Shown here one piece after another: positions 20,494 to 30,900 of a stretch of 64,000 nt of DNA. The translations under genes and the position numbers were made by a program. Numbering within the stretch: position 1 is the first letter of the stretch; every line of letters begins with the position of its first letter. The notes under the pieces are model-generated. The model made no database searches and had not been told where the DNA came from. It was given only the letters and a program-made list of their open reading frames with translations. The stretch is from an uncultured Acidobacteriaceae bacterium (GTDB lineage Bacteria > Acidobacteriota > Terriglobia > Terriglobales > Acidobacteriaceae), in contig CALFMO010000007.1 in NCBI GenBank assembly GCA_937879855.1, positions 186,001 to 250,000 of the forward strand, written 5' to 3'.

Positions 20494-22439
20494 ACGTTCT
20501 TCCCAGGCTCACCTTGGCGCGGAAATTGATTCTGACCATGATGGCCACCAGCAGTGCGGCCCTCCTGGTCGCCTGCATCTTCTTCCTGAGCTACGATGTC
20601 ATCACTCTACGCCACAACACTGCGGACCATCTGCATAGTCTGGCCGACATTACCGGCGCCAACGTTGCGGCCGCTCTGACTTATAACGATTCCAAGAGCG
20701 CTGATCTGGTTCTGCAGGCCCTTCAGGCCGAACCGCATATCGTCGCGGCACGCATCTATGATGTCCACGGTCATCCATTTGCTTCCTACCGTCGTGCGCT
20801 CTCGGCCCCTCTGGCCGAACTTCCTGCCCTCGCGCCCGCGGCAGGCCACCGGACAGAGCGAGACCGCGTTAGTGAATGTAACGCCATCTTGTTTGACGAC
20901 GAATCCATTGGGTCCGTTTATCTCGTTTCGGATCTGCAGGAGATCCAAGGACGCACGCGGCGGTTCATTGTATTCGTACTGATTCTGATGGTCGCCTCTT
21001 CAGCCGCTGCCTTCCTGGTGGCGATGCTGTTAAAACGCCTGATTTCCAGGCCAATTCTTGACCTGGTAGAAACCACCAAGCAGATTTCCAGGGAAAAAAA
21101 CTTCCGCGTCCGCGCTCCCAAGTATGCCGCCGATGAAGTCGGGCTACTGGTGGACAGTTTCAATGAAATGCTCACCGAAATCGAATTCGCTGAGGCCGCG
21201 CTTCGCGCCGCACACGCCGAGTCGGAGCTCTTCATTAATTCCATTCCTTCCATCCTGATCGGGACTGATAGCGTGGGCCGCGTGACGCGATGGAACCTGG
21301 CCGCGGCGGCGTCTTTCGGTCTCTCCGCCAAGACCGTGGTCGGCAAGCCGCTGCAGAACTGTGAAATTCACTGGCTGTACCCGCAACCGGTAAAAGAACT
21401 AGAGTCATGGTTTCACGTGGAGAAATCGGAGAAGCGCGAGAATGCGGTGTTTGAGAAGGACGGTCAAAGACATTTCCTCGCTCTGACCATCATCAATGTT
21501 GACGTCATACCTGGCGGGAACGATAAGGGATTCTTGATTATCGGCGCCGATGTCACCGAACACAAAATTCTCGAGGAACAACTGCGCCAGGCCCAAAAGC
21601 TCGAAGCCATCGGACAACTGGCCGCCGGCATCGCTCATGAGATCAACACTCCCGCCCAATATGTCGGCGACAACGCCAAATTTCTGCAGGAGACTTGGCC
21701 TGAGGTAAATAGAATTTTGGGCCTCTGCCTGCGGTGCCGTGATGAGTCCGTGAACGGCTCCGCCGCTCCCGATGCGATTGTCGCGTTGGTGCAATGCATC
21801 GAACAGACCGATCCCGCATACCTCATTCGCGAAGTTCCGCAGGCCATCGCTCAAACCCTGGAGGGCGTGCAGCGTGTTTCAAAAATCGTTCGCGCCATGA
21901 AGGAATTTTCCCATCCCGGATCCGAGGATAAATGTGCCGTCGACATTAACCATGCGATTGAAACCACGATTGCGGTCGCCCGTAACGAATGGAAATACGT
22001 GGCGGAGGTTCAGACTCATTTTGCCGAAGACTTGCCGCGCGTTCCTTGTTTGGCGGGTGAGTTCAATCAGGTCATCCTGAATCTGCTGATCAACGCAGCT
22101 CATGCGATCGGAACGGTGGTGGGAAGAGAATCAGGAGCCAAAGGAACGATCACGATCACCACCCGGTGCGACGAGGGATGGGTTGAGGTCCAGATGCAGG
22201 ATACGGGCGCAGGGGTGCCCGAAAACATTCGCTCAAGAATCTTCGAACCATTCTTCACCACAAAAGAGGTAGGCAAGGGCACAGGACAAGGCTTGGCCCT
22301 GGCTCATACGGTGATCGTTAAGAGACATGGCGGTCAGATCTGGTTCGAAAGTGAAGTAGGAAAGGGCACAACGTTTTTCTTGCGGCTCCCATTGCAGGCT
22401 TCGGAGAATGCCGGCGGCCAGACTGCTAGCAGGCAATAA
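20490..22439 (+). CDS. Membrane sensor histidine kinase (CHASE8-like, HAMP, PAS)
   Basis: A 649-residue sensor. Order: TM1 (about 10-33), a periplasmic CHASE8-like domain (about 38-155, DITGANVAAALTYND and AARIYDVHGHPFASY), TM2 (about 157-182), HAMP (183-240), one PAS (250-370), a dimerisation domain with His383 in AAGIAHEINTP, and an ATPase domain ending in DTGAGVPENI and GTGQGLALAHTVI. No receiver domain is attached. Its ATG overlaps the yfiR-like stop. Candidate partners are the two response regulators convergent to it from 22519. The phosphoacceptor region is nearly the same as that of the second kinase at 24992-27739, suggesting a common origin. Confidence 0.9.
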   Translation: MNVLPRLTLARKLILTMMATSSAALLVACIFFLSYDVITLRHNTADHLHSLADITGANVAAALTYNDSKSADLVLQALQAEPHIVAARIYDVHGHPFASYRRALSAPLAELPALAPAAGHRTERDRVSECNAILFDDESIGSVYLVSDLQEIQGRTRRFIVFVLILMVASSAAAFLVAMLLKRLISRPILDLVETTKQISREKNFRVRAPKYAADEVGLLVDSFNEMLTEIEFAEAALRAAHAESELFINSIPSILIGTDSVGRVTRWNLAAAASFGLSAKTVVGKPLQNCEIHWLYPQPVKELESWFHVEKSEKRENAVFEKDGQRHFLALTIINVDVIPGGNDKGFLIIGADVTEHKILEEQLRQAQKLEAIGQLAAGIAHEINTPAQYVGDNAKFLQETWPEVNRILGLCLRCRDESVNGSAAPDAIVALVQCIEQTDPAYLIREVPQAIAQTLEGVQRVSKIVRAMKEFSHPGSEDKCAVDINHAIETTIAVARNEWKYVAEVQTHFAEDLPRVPCLAGEFNQVILNLLINAAHAIGTVVGRESGAKGTITITTRCDEGWVEVQMQDTGAGVPENIRSRIFEPFFTTKEVGKGTGQGLALAHTVIVKRHGGQIWFESEVGKGTTFFLRLPLQASENAGGQTASRQ

Positions 22440-22518
22440 GTGTTTTTTAGATGCGAGTATTCTCAGAAGGGCCACCGCGCACCACGAGCCTTTGCCTTCT
22501 TCAACCCTCGCTCTTGCC

Positions 22519-23676
22519 TCAAGATGCTCCCTTTACGAATGCGAGTGTACTGGCTGGCATCGAGATACTCACACTCTCCCCAATTGCGCGCCGCGCCTGG
22601 AAGTTCTTGAGCTTGGATATGACTGTGGACGTGACTTCATGGCCTTTGGAGACCAGCAATTGTCCATCCTGGGTGCGGACGTCCTGCTGGATAATCATTC
22701 CGGGAGAAAGGTCATGGATGCGACATGCCTGAATTTGACCCTCTTCGGCATTCGGATCCAGGCCTACCAAAGCGAGGAAGAAGTTCGGGTTAAAGCCGGT
22801 GTATTGCCGGGCCAGGGTGTGCGCGGCCTCGGTTCGCGAGGCTCCCTTGTGGATCAGTTTCTCGTACTCCAAAATCAGCCGCAATATTTTTGCGCCCATG
22901 CGCATGTCGGGAGTCTGGGAGTCCTCACTTTCCGGTGTAGGCCGGTTTTGCTGCTGGATCATCCACGCAATCGGTTCCAGGCGTGGGATTTTCGAAAGCA
23001 GGTTGTAGGCCACGTTGGGATGCGCGTCGTACTGTGTCTGTTCGTTCGCGGAGAGTTTCTCGCCACGGTATACCGTGTCGATCGTTTCCGCAGGTAAAGT
23101 GACACACCCAAGTTGCGACATCATGGCGGCAACCTCATACTGCCAGGAATTTCCCAGCTTCATCGCACTCGCGACATGGTGAATGTAGCGGCGGGCCCGC
23201 TCGGCGCGGCCAAATGCCGCAGGATTGACTAGGCTGAGCACCTCAGTCAGAACTTGAATGCAACCCGTCAGAGTCTGTTCCAGGAGTTGTTTTTCGGCCG
23301 TTACCAGGCGGTACTGCAACAGTGCTCCGGTGAGCGTTTTGGCCATCATGTCTTTGCTGCAAGGCTTGCTCAGGAAGCGAAAGATGCTACCTTCGTTAAT
23401 CGCGTTGATGGCCGTTTCAATCTCGGTGTTGCCGGTGAGCATGACCCGGATGGTATCCGGTGATAAGGCCTTGATCCGGCTCAAAAGTTGAATACCATCC
23501 ATCCCGGGCATGCGCATATCGGAAATTACGACCGCGTAGGGCGGATTGCCGTTCACGAGTTTCAGCGCTTCTTCCCCGCCTACCGCGGTATCTATCTGAA
23601 ACTCGCGGCCCAAACTGCGGCGATAGCCTTCAAGGATGAGGGGGTCGTCGTCGACGAGCAGGATCTTTTCAGCCAT
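22519..23676 (-). CDS. Response regulator with a degenerate HD-GYP-like domain
   Basis: A 385-residue protein. The receiver (1-120) is intact with phospho-acceptor Asp53 (VVISDMRMPGMDG). The C-terminal half has the helical outline of an HD-GYP phosphodiesterase (MMSQLGCVTLPAETIDTVYR, then HPNVAYNLLSKIPRLEPIAW). However, the catalytic HD pair (the 'LHDIGK' position reads SQLGCV), the HHE/HHH metal residues and the GYP motif are absent. It is therefore unlikely to cut c-di-GMP and is better seen as a binding or scaffold output. It lies 113 bp after the HDOD regulator on the same strand. Calling it a phosphodiesterase would be wrong. Confidence 0.82.
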   Translation of the reverse strand: MAEKILLVDDDPLILEGYRRSLGREFQIDTAVGGEEALKLVNGNPPYAVVISDMRMPGMDGIQLLSRIKALSPDTIRVMLTGNTEIETAINAINEGSIFRFLSKPCSKDMMAKTLTGALLQYRLVTAEKQLLEQTLTGCIQVLTEVLSLVNPAAFGRAERARRYIHHVASAMKLGNSWQYEVAAMMSQLGCVTLPAETIDTVYRGEKLSANEQTQYDAHPNVAYNLLSKIPRLEPIAWMIQQQNRPTPESEDSQTPDMRMGAKILRLILEYEKLIHKGASRTEAAHTLARQYTGFNPNFFLALVGLDPNAEEGQIQACRIHDLSPGMIIQQDVRTQDGQLLVSKGHEVTSTVISKLKNFQARRAIGESVSISMPASTLAFVKGAS

Positions 23677-23789
23677 GGTGTGTGCCTTTTCTTATCGCAT
23701 CGCGGTCCGGCGAAGCAGAATGATTCCCTAAGACCATCGGCAGTTGTGCGCGGTTGCTTGAGTGCACGTGCCGCTCAAAGGGCTTCTCG

Positions 23790-24992
23790 TTATGCTTTCG
23801 CCTCTGCCGCCGTCTGCTTCTTCTGAAAACTCCGCCAAACTACTTCGCGATCGCGCAGCCCCAGGCGATCCAGATAATTCAAGTCCATCTCGATGTCATG
23901 GTTCAACGGAGCAGCATCAGTCGCGCTCACGATGGCGTCGGCAGCGTGCACTGCGGTCAGCGCGGAGAATTGGGTCTCCTTGGTGTCCGAGGGACAATGG
24001 TGGAAGGCGACAGCGTGCACCAGCGGCACAGGAAGGCCCCAAATGCTCAGCAGGTATGCACCGACTTGCGCGTGGGTGCAACCCAGCTGTTCGAGTTCCA
24101 CACTCACAATAGAGCCCGCCTTGGTACCAATGATCTGACGATATTTTCCCAGCATCTCAGCCAACAGGATCACCTTCCCAAGGTCGTGCAGCAATCCGGC
24201 GGTAAAGCTTTCTTCCACCAGTGCCTTGCCGCACCCTTGCGAACTGGCGATGCGCTGGGCCATGGCAGCAGCCGCCACGCTGTGATCCCATAGCGCCGGC
24301 AAGTAGGCAGTAACTTCGGAATTCCCGTCGCATCGCGAGAATACGTGGACTGATAAGACCAGGGTGCGCACGGTCTCCGTTCCAATTAAAGACACAGCCT
24401 GCAACAAACTCGAAACCCGGCCGTGGGTGCCGATAAACGCAGAATTTGCCAACTGCAGAATCTTGGCTGCCATGCCAACATCTTTGGCAATGATCCGTTC
24501 GATTTGGGGCAGAGAGAAGTCTTCTCTGCGAAGCACCGCCGTCAGTTCTTCATACAGAACCGGAAGGCTCGGGATCGAGGGCATGCGCGAGATGATGGTC
24601 TTCACCGATTGGTTGGAGAGCAGATCACGCATGGCAAAGGCCTGGCCCAGCCGCGTTACCAGTTCCTGAGGATCGCAAGGTTTTGAAAGAAACTGGTGCG
24701 CCGGCGAGATGGAGCGGAAGACGGCCTCCCGGCTGGACTGCCCCGACAGGATGATGCGGACGACGCTGGGATAGCGTTCTTTGACTTGTTCGAGCAACTG
24801 AGCGCCGTCCATCAGGGGCATACGCATATCGCTGATGATGGCGTCGAATGGCTCGCGCTCCAAGGCCAGCAGCGCGGCGGCGGCGCTGTCGACGAATTGC
24901 ATATCCCACTCCTGACGCATTCCGTGCAGGGCTCGCCGAAGGCCGCTGAGGACCAGCGCTTCGTCATCGACAAACAGCAGGCGCTTAGGCAT
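23790..24992 (-). CDS. Response regulator with HDOD output domain
   Basis: A 400-residue protein: receiver at 1-120 with Asp55 (AIISDMRMPLMDG), then an HDOD domain (about 130-340; MPSIPSLPVLYEELTAVLRR opens it, and SFTAGLLHDLGKVILL and FHHCPSD follow). HDOD proteins act in signalling without known enzymatic output in most cases. The start is ATG 24992, which shares one base with the stop of the upstream kinase (TGATG). A longer in-frame extension into the kinase gene is an artefact. Tight coupling to the PAS kinase makes a cognate pair very likely. Confidence 0.88.
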   Translation of the reverse strand: MPKRLLFVDDEALVLSGLRRALHGMRQEWDMQFVDSAAAALLALEREPFDAIISDMRMPLMDGAQLLEQVKERYPSVVRIILSGQSSREAVFRSISPAHQFLSKPCDPQELVTRLGQAFAMRDLLSNQSVKTIISRMPSIPSLPVLYEELTAVLRREDFSLPQIERIIAKDVGMAAKILQLANSAFIGTHGRVSSLLQAVSLIGTETVRTLVLSVHVFSRCDGNSEVTAYLPALWDHSVAAAAMAQRIASSQGCGKALVEESFTAGLLHDLGKVILLAEMLGKYRQIIGTKAGSIVSVELEQLGCTHAQVGAYLLSIWGLPVPLVHAVAFHHCPSDTKETQFSALTAVHAADAIVSATDAAPLNHDIEMDLNYLDRLGLRDREVVWRSFQKKQTAAEAKA

Positions 24993-27739
24993 CAATTCTC
25001 CTTCGCAGGCCTCGCCATTTGTATGGGCAAGGTGATGTGGAAGGTGGTCCCTTCGCCGACCTCGGTTTCGAACCAGATCTTTCCTCCATGCTTTTTGACG
25101 ATCACGGTGTAGGCGAGGGAGAGGCCCTGCCCCGTGCCCTTGCCAACCGCCTTGGTAGTGAAAAAAGGATCGAACACTTTGTTGCGGATGGCTTCGGGGA
25201 TGCCATTGCCCGTGTCGGTGACCGAGATTTCGACACACTCCCCGCGGGTCCGAGTGCCGATCGTGATCCGTCCTTTATCGCCGTCTTTTGTTTTTTCTTT
25301 GATGGAATGCGCCGCATTCACAATCAGGTTGAGGACAACCTGGTTGATATCCCCGGGATAACACACCACCGAGGGCAGATTTTCCTCAAACTCGGTGACA
25401 ATCTCGGAAACATATTTCCATTCGTTGCGAGCCACGGTGATCGTGGAATCGATCGCCTTGTTGAGGTTGGTAGCCGTCTTCTCGGCAGAGTCGGGGTGAG
25501 AGAATTCCTTCATGGCGCGAACGATCGTAGCCACCCGCTGCGCTCCATCGAGACTCTGCTCGATGGCGCGAGGGGTTTCGGTGGCGATGAAGTTGAGGTC
25601 ACAGCTGCGCTCGGCCTCCGCGAGAGTTGCAGCAATTCCTGGCGGTAACGTCGGCGTCGCATTTTGAATCGCGCCACGATACTTCTCGAGCAGTTCGTGA
25701 ATGGATTTCCAGGAATCGCGCAGGAAGGTCAGATTGTCGGTTACGAACTGGGTGGGCGTGTTGATTTCATGCGCGATGCCTGCCGCGAGTTGACCAATAC
25801 CTTCGAGCTTTTGCGCCTGGCGAAGTTGGGCTTCCAAAGCTCGGCGCTCGGTGATGTCGCGGGCGGATGCGAAACAGTATTCCTGGCCGTCGAACTGCAA
25901 GTAATTGGCGTTGATCTCAACCGGAAAAAGCTCCCCCGGTTTGGTCTGCAATTGGCTCTCGAAGGTCATCGAGCCCCGCATTTTGAGTTGTTCCCAAAAT
26001 GCAGCCCAGGCTTCTCTGGGAAAAGGCGGGCTGATATCGGGGACTGACAGGGAGAGAAGTTCTTCCCGGGAGCGCCGCAGGATGGCACACGCCGCCTGGT
26101 TGGCATAAACGATACGGCCCTGCGAGTCCATCCACTGAATGCTGTCGGAGGCGTGTTCGATGGAGAATTGTGTCAACTGGAGTTCCTTTTCCGCCCTGCG
26201 GCGATCGGTGATGTCTTCCTTGACTGCGAGAAAATGAGTGATCGCACCGTTGGAGTTCGTCATCGGTGTAATAGTGCTCGCCTCCCAATAGATCTCGCCG
26301 TTTTTCTTCTTGTTGCAAAACTCACCGCGCCACTCCTGGCCCCGTGTGATGGTTGTCCACAGGTTCCGGTATAGATCGGGGGGAGACTGCCGGGCGTTTA
26401 GAATGCGCGGGTTTTTCCCGATGACCTCTTCCGGTTCATAACCGGTGGTGTCGGTGAATTTGCGATTGACGTAGCTGATGTTGCCTTGCGGATCGGTGAT
26501 GACCACCGAAACCGGACTCTGTTCGACGGCGAGGGATAACTGCTGGAGAGCGTCGGCGCTGCGTTTGCGCTCGGTGATGTCGCGGAAAGTCCAGATCCGC
26601 CCGTAGTAGGTTCCGTTCTTGTCAACGACGGGAGAGGAATAGCGGTCGAGGAACGTTCCATTCTTCAATTCGATTTCGTCGCGGCTGGTCTCGTGCGGAT
26701 GTTTGTAAAGGTAATTGACTTTGGCCAGGAAGGCTTCGGGGTCCTTCAGGAGGGTGACGACATACTTGAGCATATTCGCGTCGTCCTTGTCGGCCAATAA
26801 TTCAGCAGGGATGCTGAAGAGTTCGCCGAGTCGGTGGTTCTGCATTAGTCTTTGGCCGCTGCGGTCGACCACAAGAAAGCCGTCGATGGTGGCGTTGGCT
26901 TGTGCCTCCAGAAATGCGGCTTGAGAAAGAAGTTCTGCTTCCGCCTGTTTACGGCGGGTAATATCGCAGAGAAACCCGTCGGCATAGAGCATTCCCTGTT
27001 CTTCGTGAGTGCCCATAGCGCGATCCTGCACCCAGATCCAAACGCCATCTCGTCGGCGGATGCGGTATTCCTCGTTGAAGGGAACGTGATCGTCAAATAA
27101 GGCTCGATAAGCCTGGTTCACCCGGCCGAAGTCCTCGGGGTGGATGAGGCCCAGCCAGAGATTGGCGCCGCTGGCACGGATTTCCTCCGTCGTGTAGCCC
27201 AGCATCGCGTCCACTTTCGGGCTGATGTAGACGACCCGGCCGTTGCGGTCCGAGGTCCAAGCCACATCTGGCGCGCTCGCCAGAATTCTGCGAAATTTTT
27301 CCTGGCTCAGGCGAAGAGCTTCTTTGTCCCGCAGGCTCTCGGTGAGATCCTGGAAGGTGAGGATAACTTTGGTTGGACCGATCGGTTGTGAAAGTGGATG
27401 CGCCCAGCATTCGGCGGCAAAGCAGGTTCCATCCTTTCGCCAGTAAGACTCTCCCACAACATGAATCTCCTGACGGGCGTTGATGGCGTGATTAAAACCA
27501 CAATTGTCCGCGTGATACGAAGTTCCAGCGGGACGACTGTGGTGGAGCAACTCGTGCAGATTCTTGCCGATCACTTCATCCGCGCTGTAGCCGGTTGTCT
27601 TGAGCAGGGCTTCGTTGCAGACCGTCATATTGCCATCCGCATCCAAACCGCAGAGGCACGCGACGACGGCGTTTAGGACCTGTTGTAGTTCGGCCCCTAG
27701 CGCAAGGTCGGAGCTTTTTAATGATTGCCTCAATGGCAT
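24992..27739 (-). CDS. Cytoplasmic multi-PAS sensor histidine kinase
   Basis: A 915-residue soluble kinase without membrane segments. Five PAS/PAC units are visible at about 18-130, 150-265, 280-400, 405-520 and 530-640 (for example GYTTEEIRASGANLWLGLIH and SPVSVVITDPQGNISYVNRK). The phospho-acceptor domain has His657 in AAGIAHEINTP, and the ATPase domain ends in DTGNGIPEAI and GTGQGLSLAYTVI. I chose ATG 27739; the longer frame starts with a TTG inside a palindromic repeat. It may be co-transcribed with the glucan genes upstream (234 bp gap) but more surely with the two regulators downstream. The signal is unknown. Confidence 0.88.
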   Translation of the reverse strand: MPLRQSLKSSDLALGAELQQVLNAVVACLCGLDADGNMTVCNEALLKTTGYSADEVIGKNLHELLHHSRPAGTSYHADNCGFNHAINARQEIHVVGESYWRKDGTCFAAECWAHPLSQPIGPTKVILTFQDLTESLRDKEALRLSQEKFRRILASAPDVAWTSDRNGRVVYISPKVDAMLGYTTEEIRASGANLWLGLIHPEDFGRVNQAYRALFDDHVPFNEEYRIRRRDGVWIWVQDRAMGTHEEQGMLYADGFLCDITRRKQAEAELLSQAAFLEAQANATIDGFLVVDRSGQRLMQNHRLGELFSIPAELLADKDDANMLKYVVTLLKDPEAFLAKVNYLYKHPHETSRDEIELKNGTFLDRYSSPVVDKNGTYYGRIWTFRDITERKRSADALQQLSLAVEQSPVSVVITDPQGNISYVNRKFTDTTGYEPEEVIGKNPRILNARQSPPDLYRNLWTTITRGQEWRGEFCNKKKNGEIYWEASTITPMTNSNGAITHFLAVKEDITDRRRAEKELQLTQFSIEHASDSIQWMDSQGRIVYANQAACAILRRSREELLSLSVPDISPPFPREAWAAFWEQLKMRGSMTFESQLQTKPGELFPVEINANYLQFDGQEYCFASARDITERRALEAQLRQAQKLEGIGQLAAGIAHEINTPTQFVTDNLTFLRDSWKSIHELLEKYRGAIQNATPTLPPGIAATLAEAERSCDLNFIATETPRAIEQSLDGAQRVATIVRAMKEFSHPDSAEKTATNLNKAIDSTITVARNEWKYVSEIVTEFEENLPSVVCYPGDINQVVLNLIVNAAHSIKEKTKDGDKGRITIGTRTRGECVEISVTDTGNGIPEAIRNKVFDPFFTTKAVGKGTGQGLSLAYTVIVKKHGGKIWFETEVGEGTTFHITLPIQMARPAKEN

Positions 27740-27858
27740 GGAGGGACCTGCTTTACGTACATCGACATCGGAGCGAGGTTGGTTGAATGGCGGCAGGTCG
27801 AGCACAGTTACGAAGGACACTCTCTCACGAGTGCGTCCCACCGTGGCGGCGGTCTGCG

Positions 27859-27903
27859 CGGGCAAGGTGCCCCCGAGACAGCCGGCAAGATGCCGGCGCT
27901 ACA
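27859..27903. repeat. Palindromic intergenic repeat, family A, partial copy
   Basis: Carries the 3' half of a family seen twice more in this window: a GGGC..GCCC hairpin, then ACAGCCGGCAAGATGCCGGC and GCTAC. It lies between the glucan synthase stop and the PAS kinase start. Confidence 0.65.
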
Positions 27904-27973
27904 TATTGTGGCGTTATGCTGCGCAGAGTTCCACGGCGCCGTTTCGGCCGAATGGACGCAGTTCTTGTGGAAT

Positions 27974-30900
27974 TTACGCGGCGCGCATCTGGGCGACTGG
28001 CTTCTCCTGCAACAGTAGTTCGGTAGCCTGCACCCGCCGGTCGGAATGAAACCAGCCTTGCACTACGTTATGGCAAAGGAAATTGGCCAGGGAGAGCAGA
28101 CTCATTCCCTGATGGTGCACCATCCAGGAATAAACGAGTTCGTAACGGGCGCGGAACAGGCGGCCGCGGGGGCGGGTGTAGTCGACGGCCTCATAGAATC
28201 CGTAGGAACCGAACCACCCTTGAGAATCCATCCGGCGCAGATTCGCAAGTGCGCCGTCGCGATCCACATTCAACGCAAGGAACGTAGAGTAGGGTGAAAC
28301 CACCATCGGCTCCGCTCCGTTCTTTCGCAACGAAAGGCTTGGCACTCCAAAGGCTTCGTAGTGGTAGTCTCCCGCATCATTGCGCTTGGAGCAGGCGGAT
28401 TCCGAAATGCCCCAGAGAATCCCTTTGAGTGTGGCGTAATCCTGCTGCGATCGCACCGCGGCTACGCTTGCACGGTCGAGCAGGGTGTTGGGATAAACCC
28501 TCATCCAAATCGAAGGCATCAAGTACTCGAACATAGTTCCGGTCCACGACAGCATAACCGTGTGGCCGCGATCGCGCGTGTAGGGCCGGTCAAGCCGGAA
28601 CCAGCAATCCTGCGGGATGTCTTCCTTTGCAATGGCCACAAAAACCGCCGTTCGCGGCTCAGTGGCCAGCAAGTTGTAATTGTAAGGTTGCAATTCTTCG
28701 GTTTGGGCGTCGAAGCCCACCGACAGCAGGAGACGCTGCTTGTCCAACAGGAAGCTGAAGTCCATCGCGTTCCCGAGGCTGCGTGCCTGTTCGCTGGCGT
28801 GCCGCAATTCCTCGATCAGATGAAGCGCATTTCGCCGCGCCTCCGCCAACATCGGCATTAGCCGCTCTGCTGCCGCAGTCTCGTCTCTCCTCGACTGGAG
28901 AATTTCATCGAGACGTCGCTCGAGCTCCAGCGTCAAGTCGGGGAGCTGCTGCAACGCGACACCGTCAATCTTCGCGCCAGCGCCCGTCAGCGCACCTCGG
29001 AGTGCGGCGAATTCCGGCAGCTTCCAGGGCAGGTACGTCCGTACCAGTTCGCCGATTTTTCGCAGCCGCAAATGCGCTTGCTGACGGAACCACACAACAT
29101 CGGCGGACTGCTCGTACTCTGGCCGAGGTTTCTTGGGGTTCAGGTCCTCCTCCTTTAAATTCAAGATCGAGGTCAGCCAATCCTTGTTTTGGAAGTCCTC
29201 CTCACAGCGCGATAGCACACGCTTCGGCAGGGCACGCAATTTCACCAACACTCGAAGATGGTCAAGCAGACCTTCCGCCAGCGCTCGTGAAGCCAGCGGC
29301 CGGCGCAAAACGTCGCGGCATCCCTGGTCTAAAGTCCAAAGCGAAGCCACCAGATTGCCGCTATCGACGGAAGAAATAAAAAACGGCGGCTTTGGTTTGA
29401 GAGTGCGGGTTTCGTACCAATTCATCAGGTGGCCGCGGTACTTGGGAAGACGATCGATCGTGAGCAAGGTCTTCTGCGTCAGTTCAAGCAACTCCGGGAC
29501 CGTGACGTAGCCGAACTCGTTTGCGACTTGCCTCGCGTTCAGAAGGAGGCCGACATTGGTTGGAGATACGCTGTCGGCGACCTTGCGCGGTTTGTCCTCT
29601 ATATTGTCCGGCACCAGCCAGTTATTCTCTTCATTCGAGAACTCCCTAAAGTACCGCCAAATATGCAATGCGGATTTGCGCAGCAACCATGTATCTTCGC
29701 GCGTCGTCTCAGGGACCGATTTCATCGGCGAAGCATTCAGCCATAAAACTAGACCCTTGCTGCAAGCCCACAAGGCAAGAATCGGAGCGGCGGCCCAGAA
29801 GGAATGGTGGCGGGTCAACCAAATCAACGCGCCCAGGCCAATTGCCAGAATCGGCATCCAGTCGAGGTAACGGTCAATCTGAGTGCGGCGCTCTCCGAGT
29901 TCCGCTTCCGCCGCCGTTTCCCACTCGAGCAGGCGCTCGCGCGTCACCAGGCGCCGAATTAAGGCCCGCCCAACGGCGTCGAGCGACAACAGCATCTGGT
30001 GCGCTAGAAGGGTCAGGGTCAGCAGGACCGTAAAGTTGGTGGCAAAAAGATTGCCCAAAGCGTCACGGGCGATCCTCGGGCTGCCATCCAGGACAGCCCG
30101 CGTCAGTCCGAAGCCAAACTCCACCCACGCGGGAACAAACAAAATGCAAATCGCAGCGAGGGTCCATAGAAAAGGATGGTCGGTCACGAACCAACCAAAC
30201 AAAAACAGTGCAAACGTTGCCGGCTCGACCAGGCTGCGGCGCAGGTTGTCGAGAATCTTCCAGCGCGAAACCAGCGAGATCGGATTAGGAACGCGCGCGC
30301 CCGATTCAGTTGGCACACGGTCCGTCAGCCATTCCACAATCTGCCAATCACCGCGGAGCCAGCGATGTTTCCGGCGGCTGTACGCGCTGTAGTGCGACGG
30401 ATAGTCCTCGATCACCACGATGTCGGTGACCAGTCCTGCCCGTGCATACGCGCCTTCAATCAGGTCATGACTAAGCAGAGCATTGCGCGGGAAACGATGG
30501 CTCAGAACGCGCGCCACCGTATCCACTTCGTAGATCCCTTTCCCGGTAAATGTTCCTTCCCCGAACAGGTCCTGATAAACGTCGGATACGGCGCGGGTGT
30601 ACGGGTCGAGGCCACTCTCGCCCGCGAATATGGCCGCTAGTCGCGAACGCGCGGTACTCTGCACGCTCACATCGACCCGCGGCTGCAAGATGCCATAACC
30701 AGCCACCACGACATTATTGTCGGGATCGATGATTGCCTGGTTCAACGGATGTGCAATCGCTCCCACCATGCGATGCGCCGCACCGCGCGGCAGTTCGGTG
30801 TCGGAGTCAAGGGTGATGACGTACCGAATCTTGCGAAGGATCGAAAGATCGCCAATCTTCACCGGAAAGCTGTCGAATTGTCCCCGCATTAACCGGTTGA

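Noticed and set aside
24993..25238. N-terminal extension of the HDOD regulator to 25238
   Set aside because: The extra 82 residues are an out-of-frame reading of the kinase C-terminus; the receiver domain starts exactly at ATG 24992.
27740..27865. Kinase start at 27865
   Set aside because: The codon is a TTG inside a palindromic repeat and the added residues match no domain.
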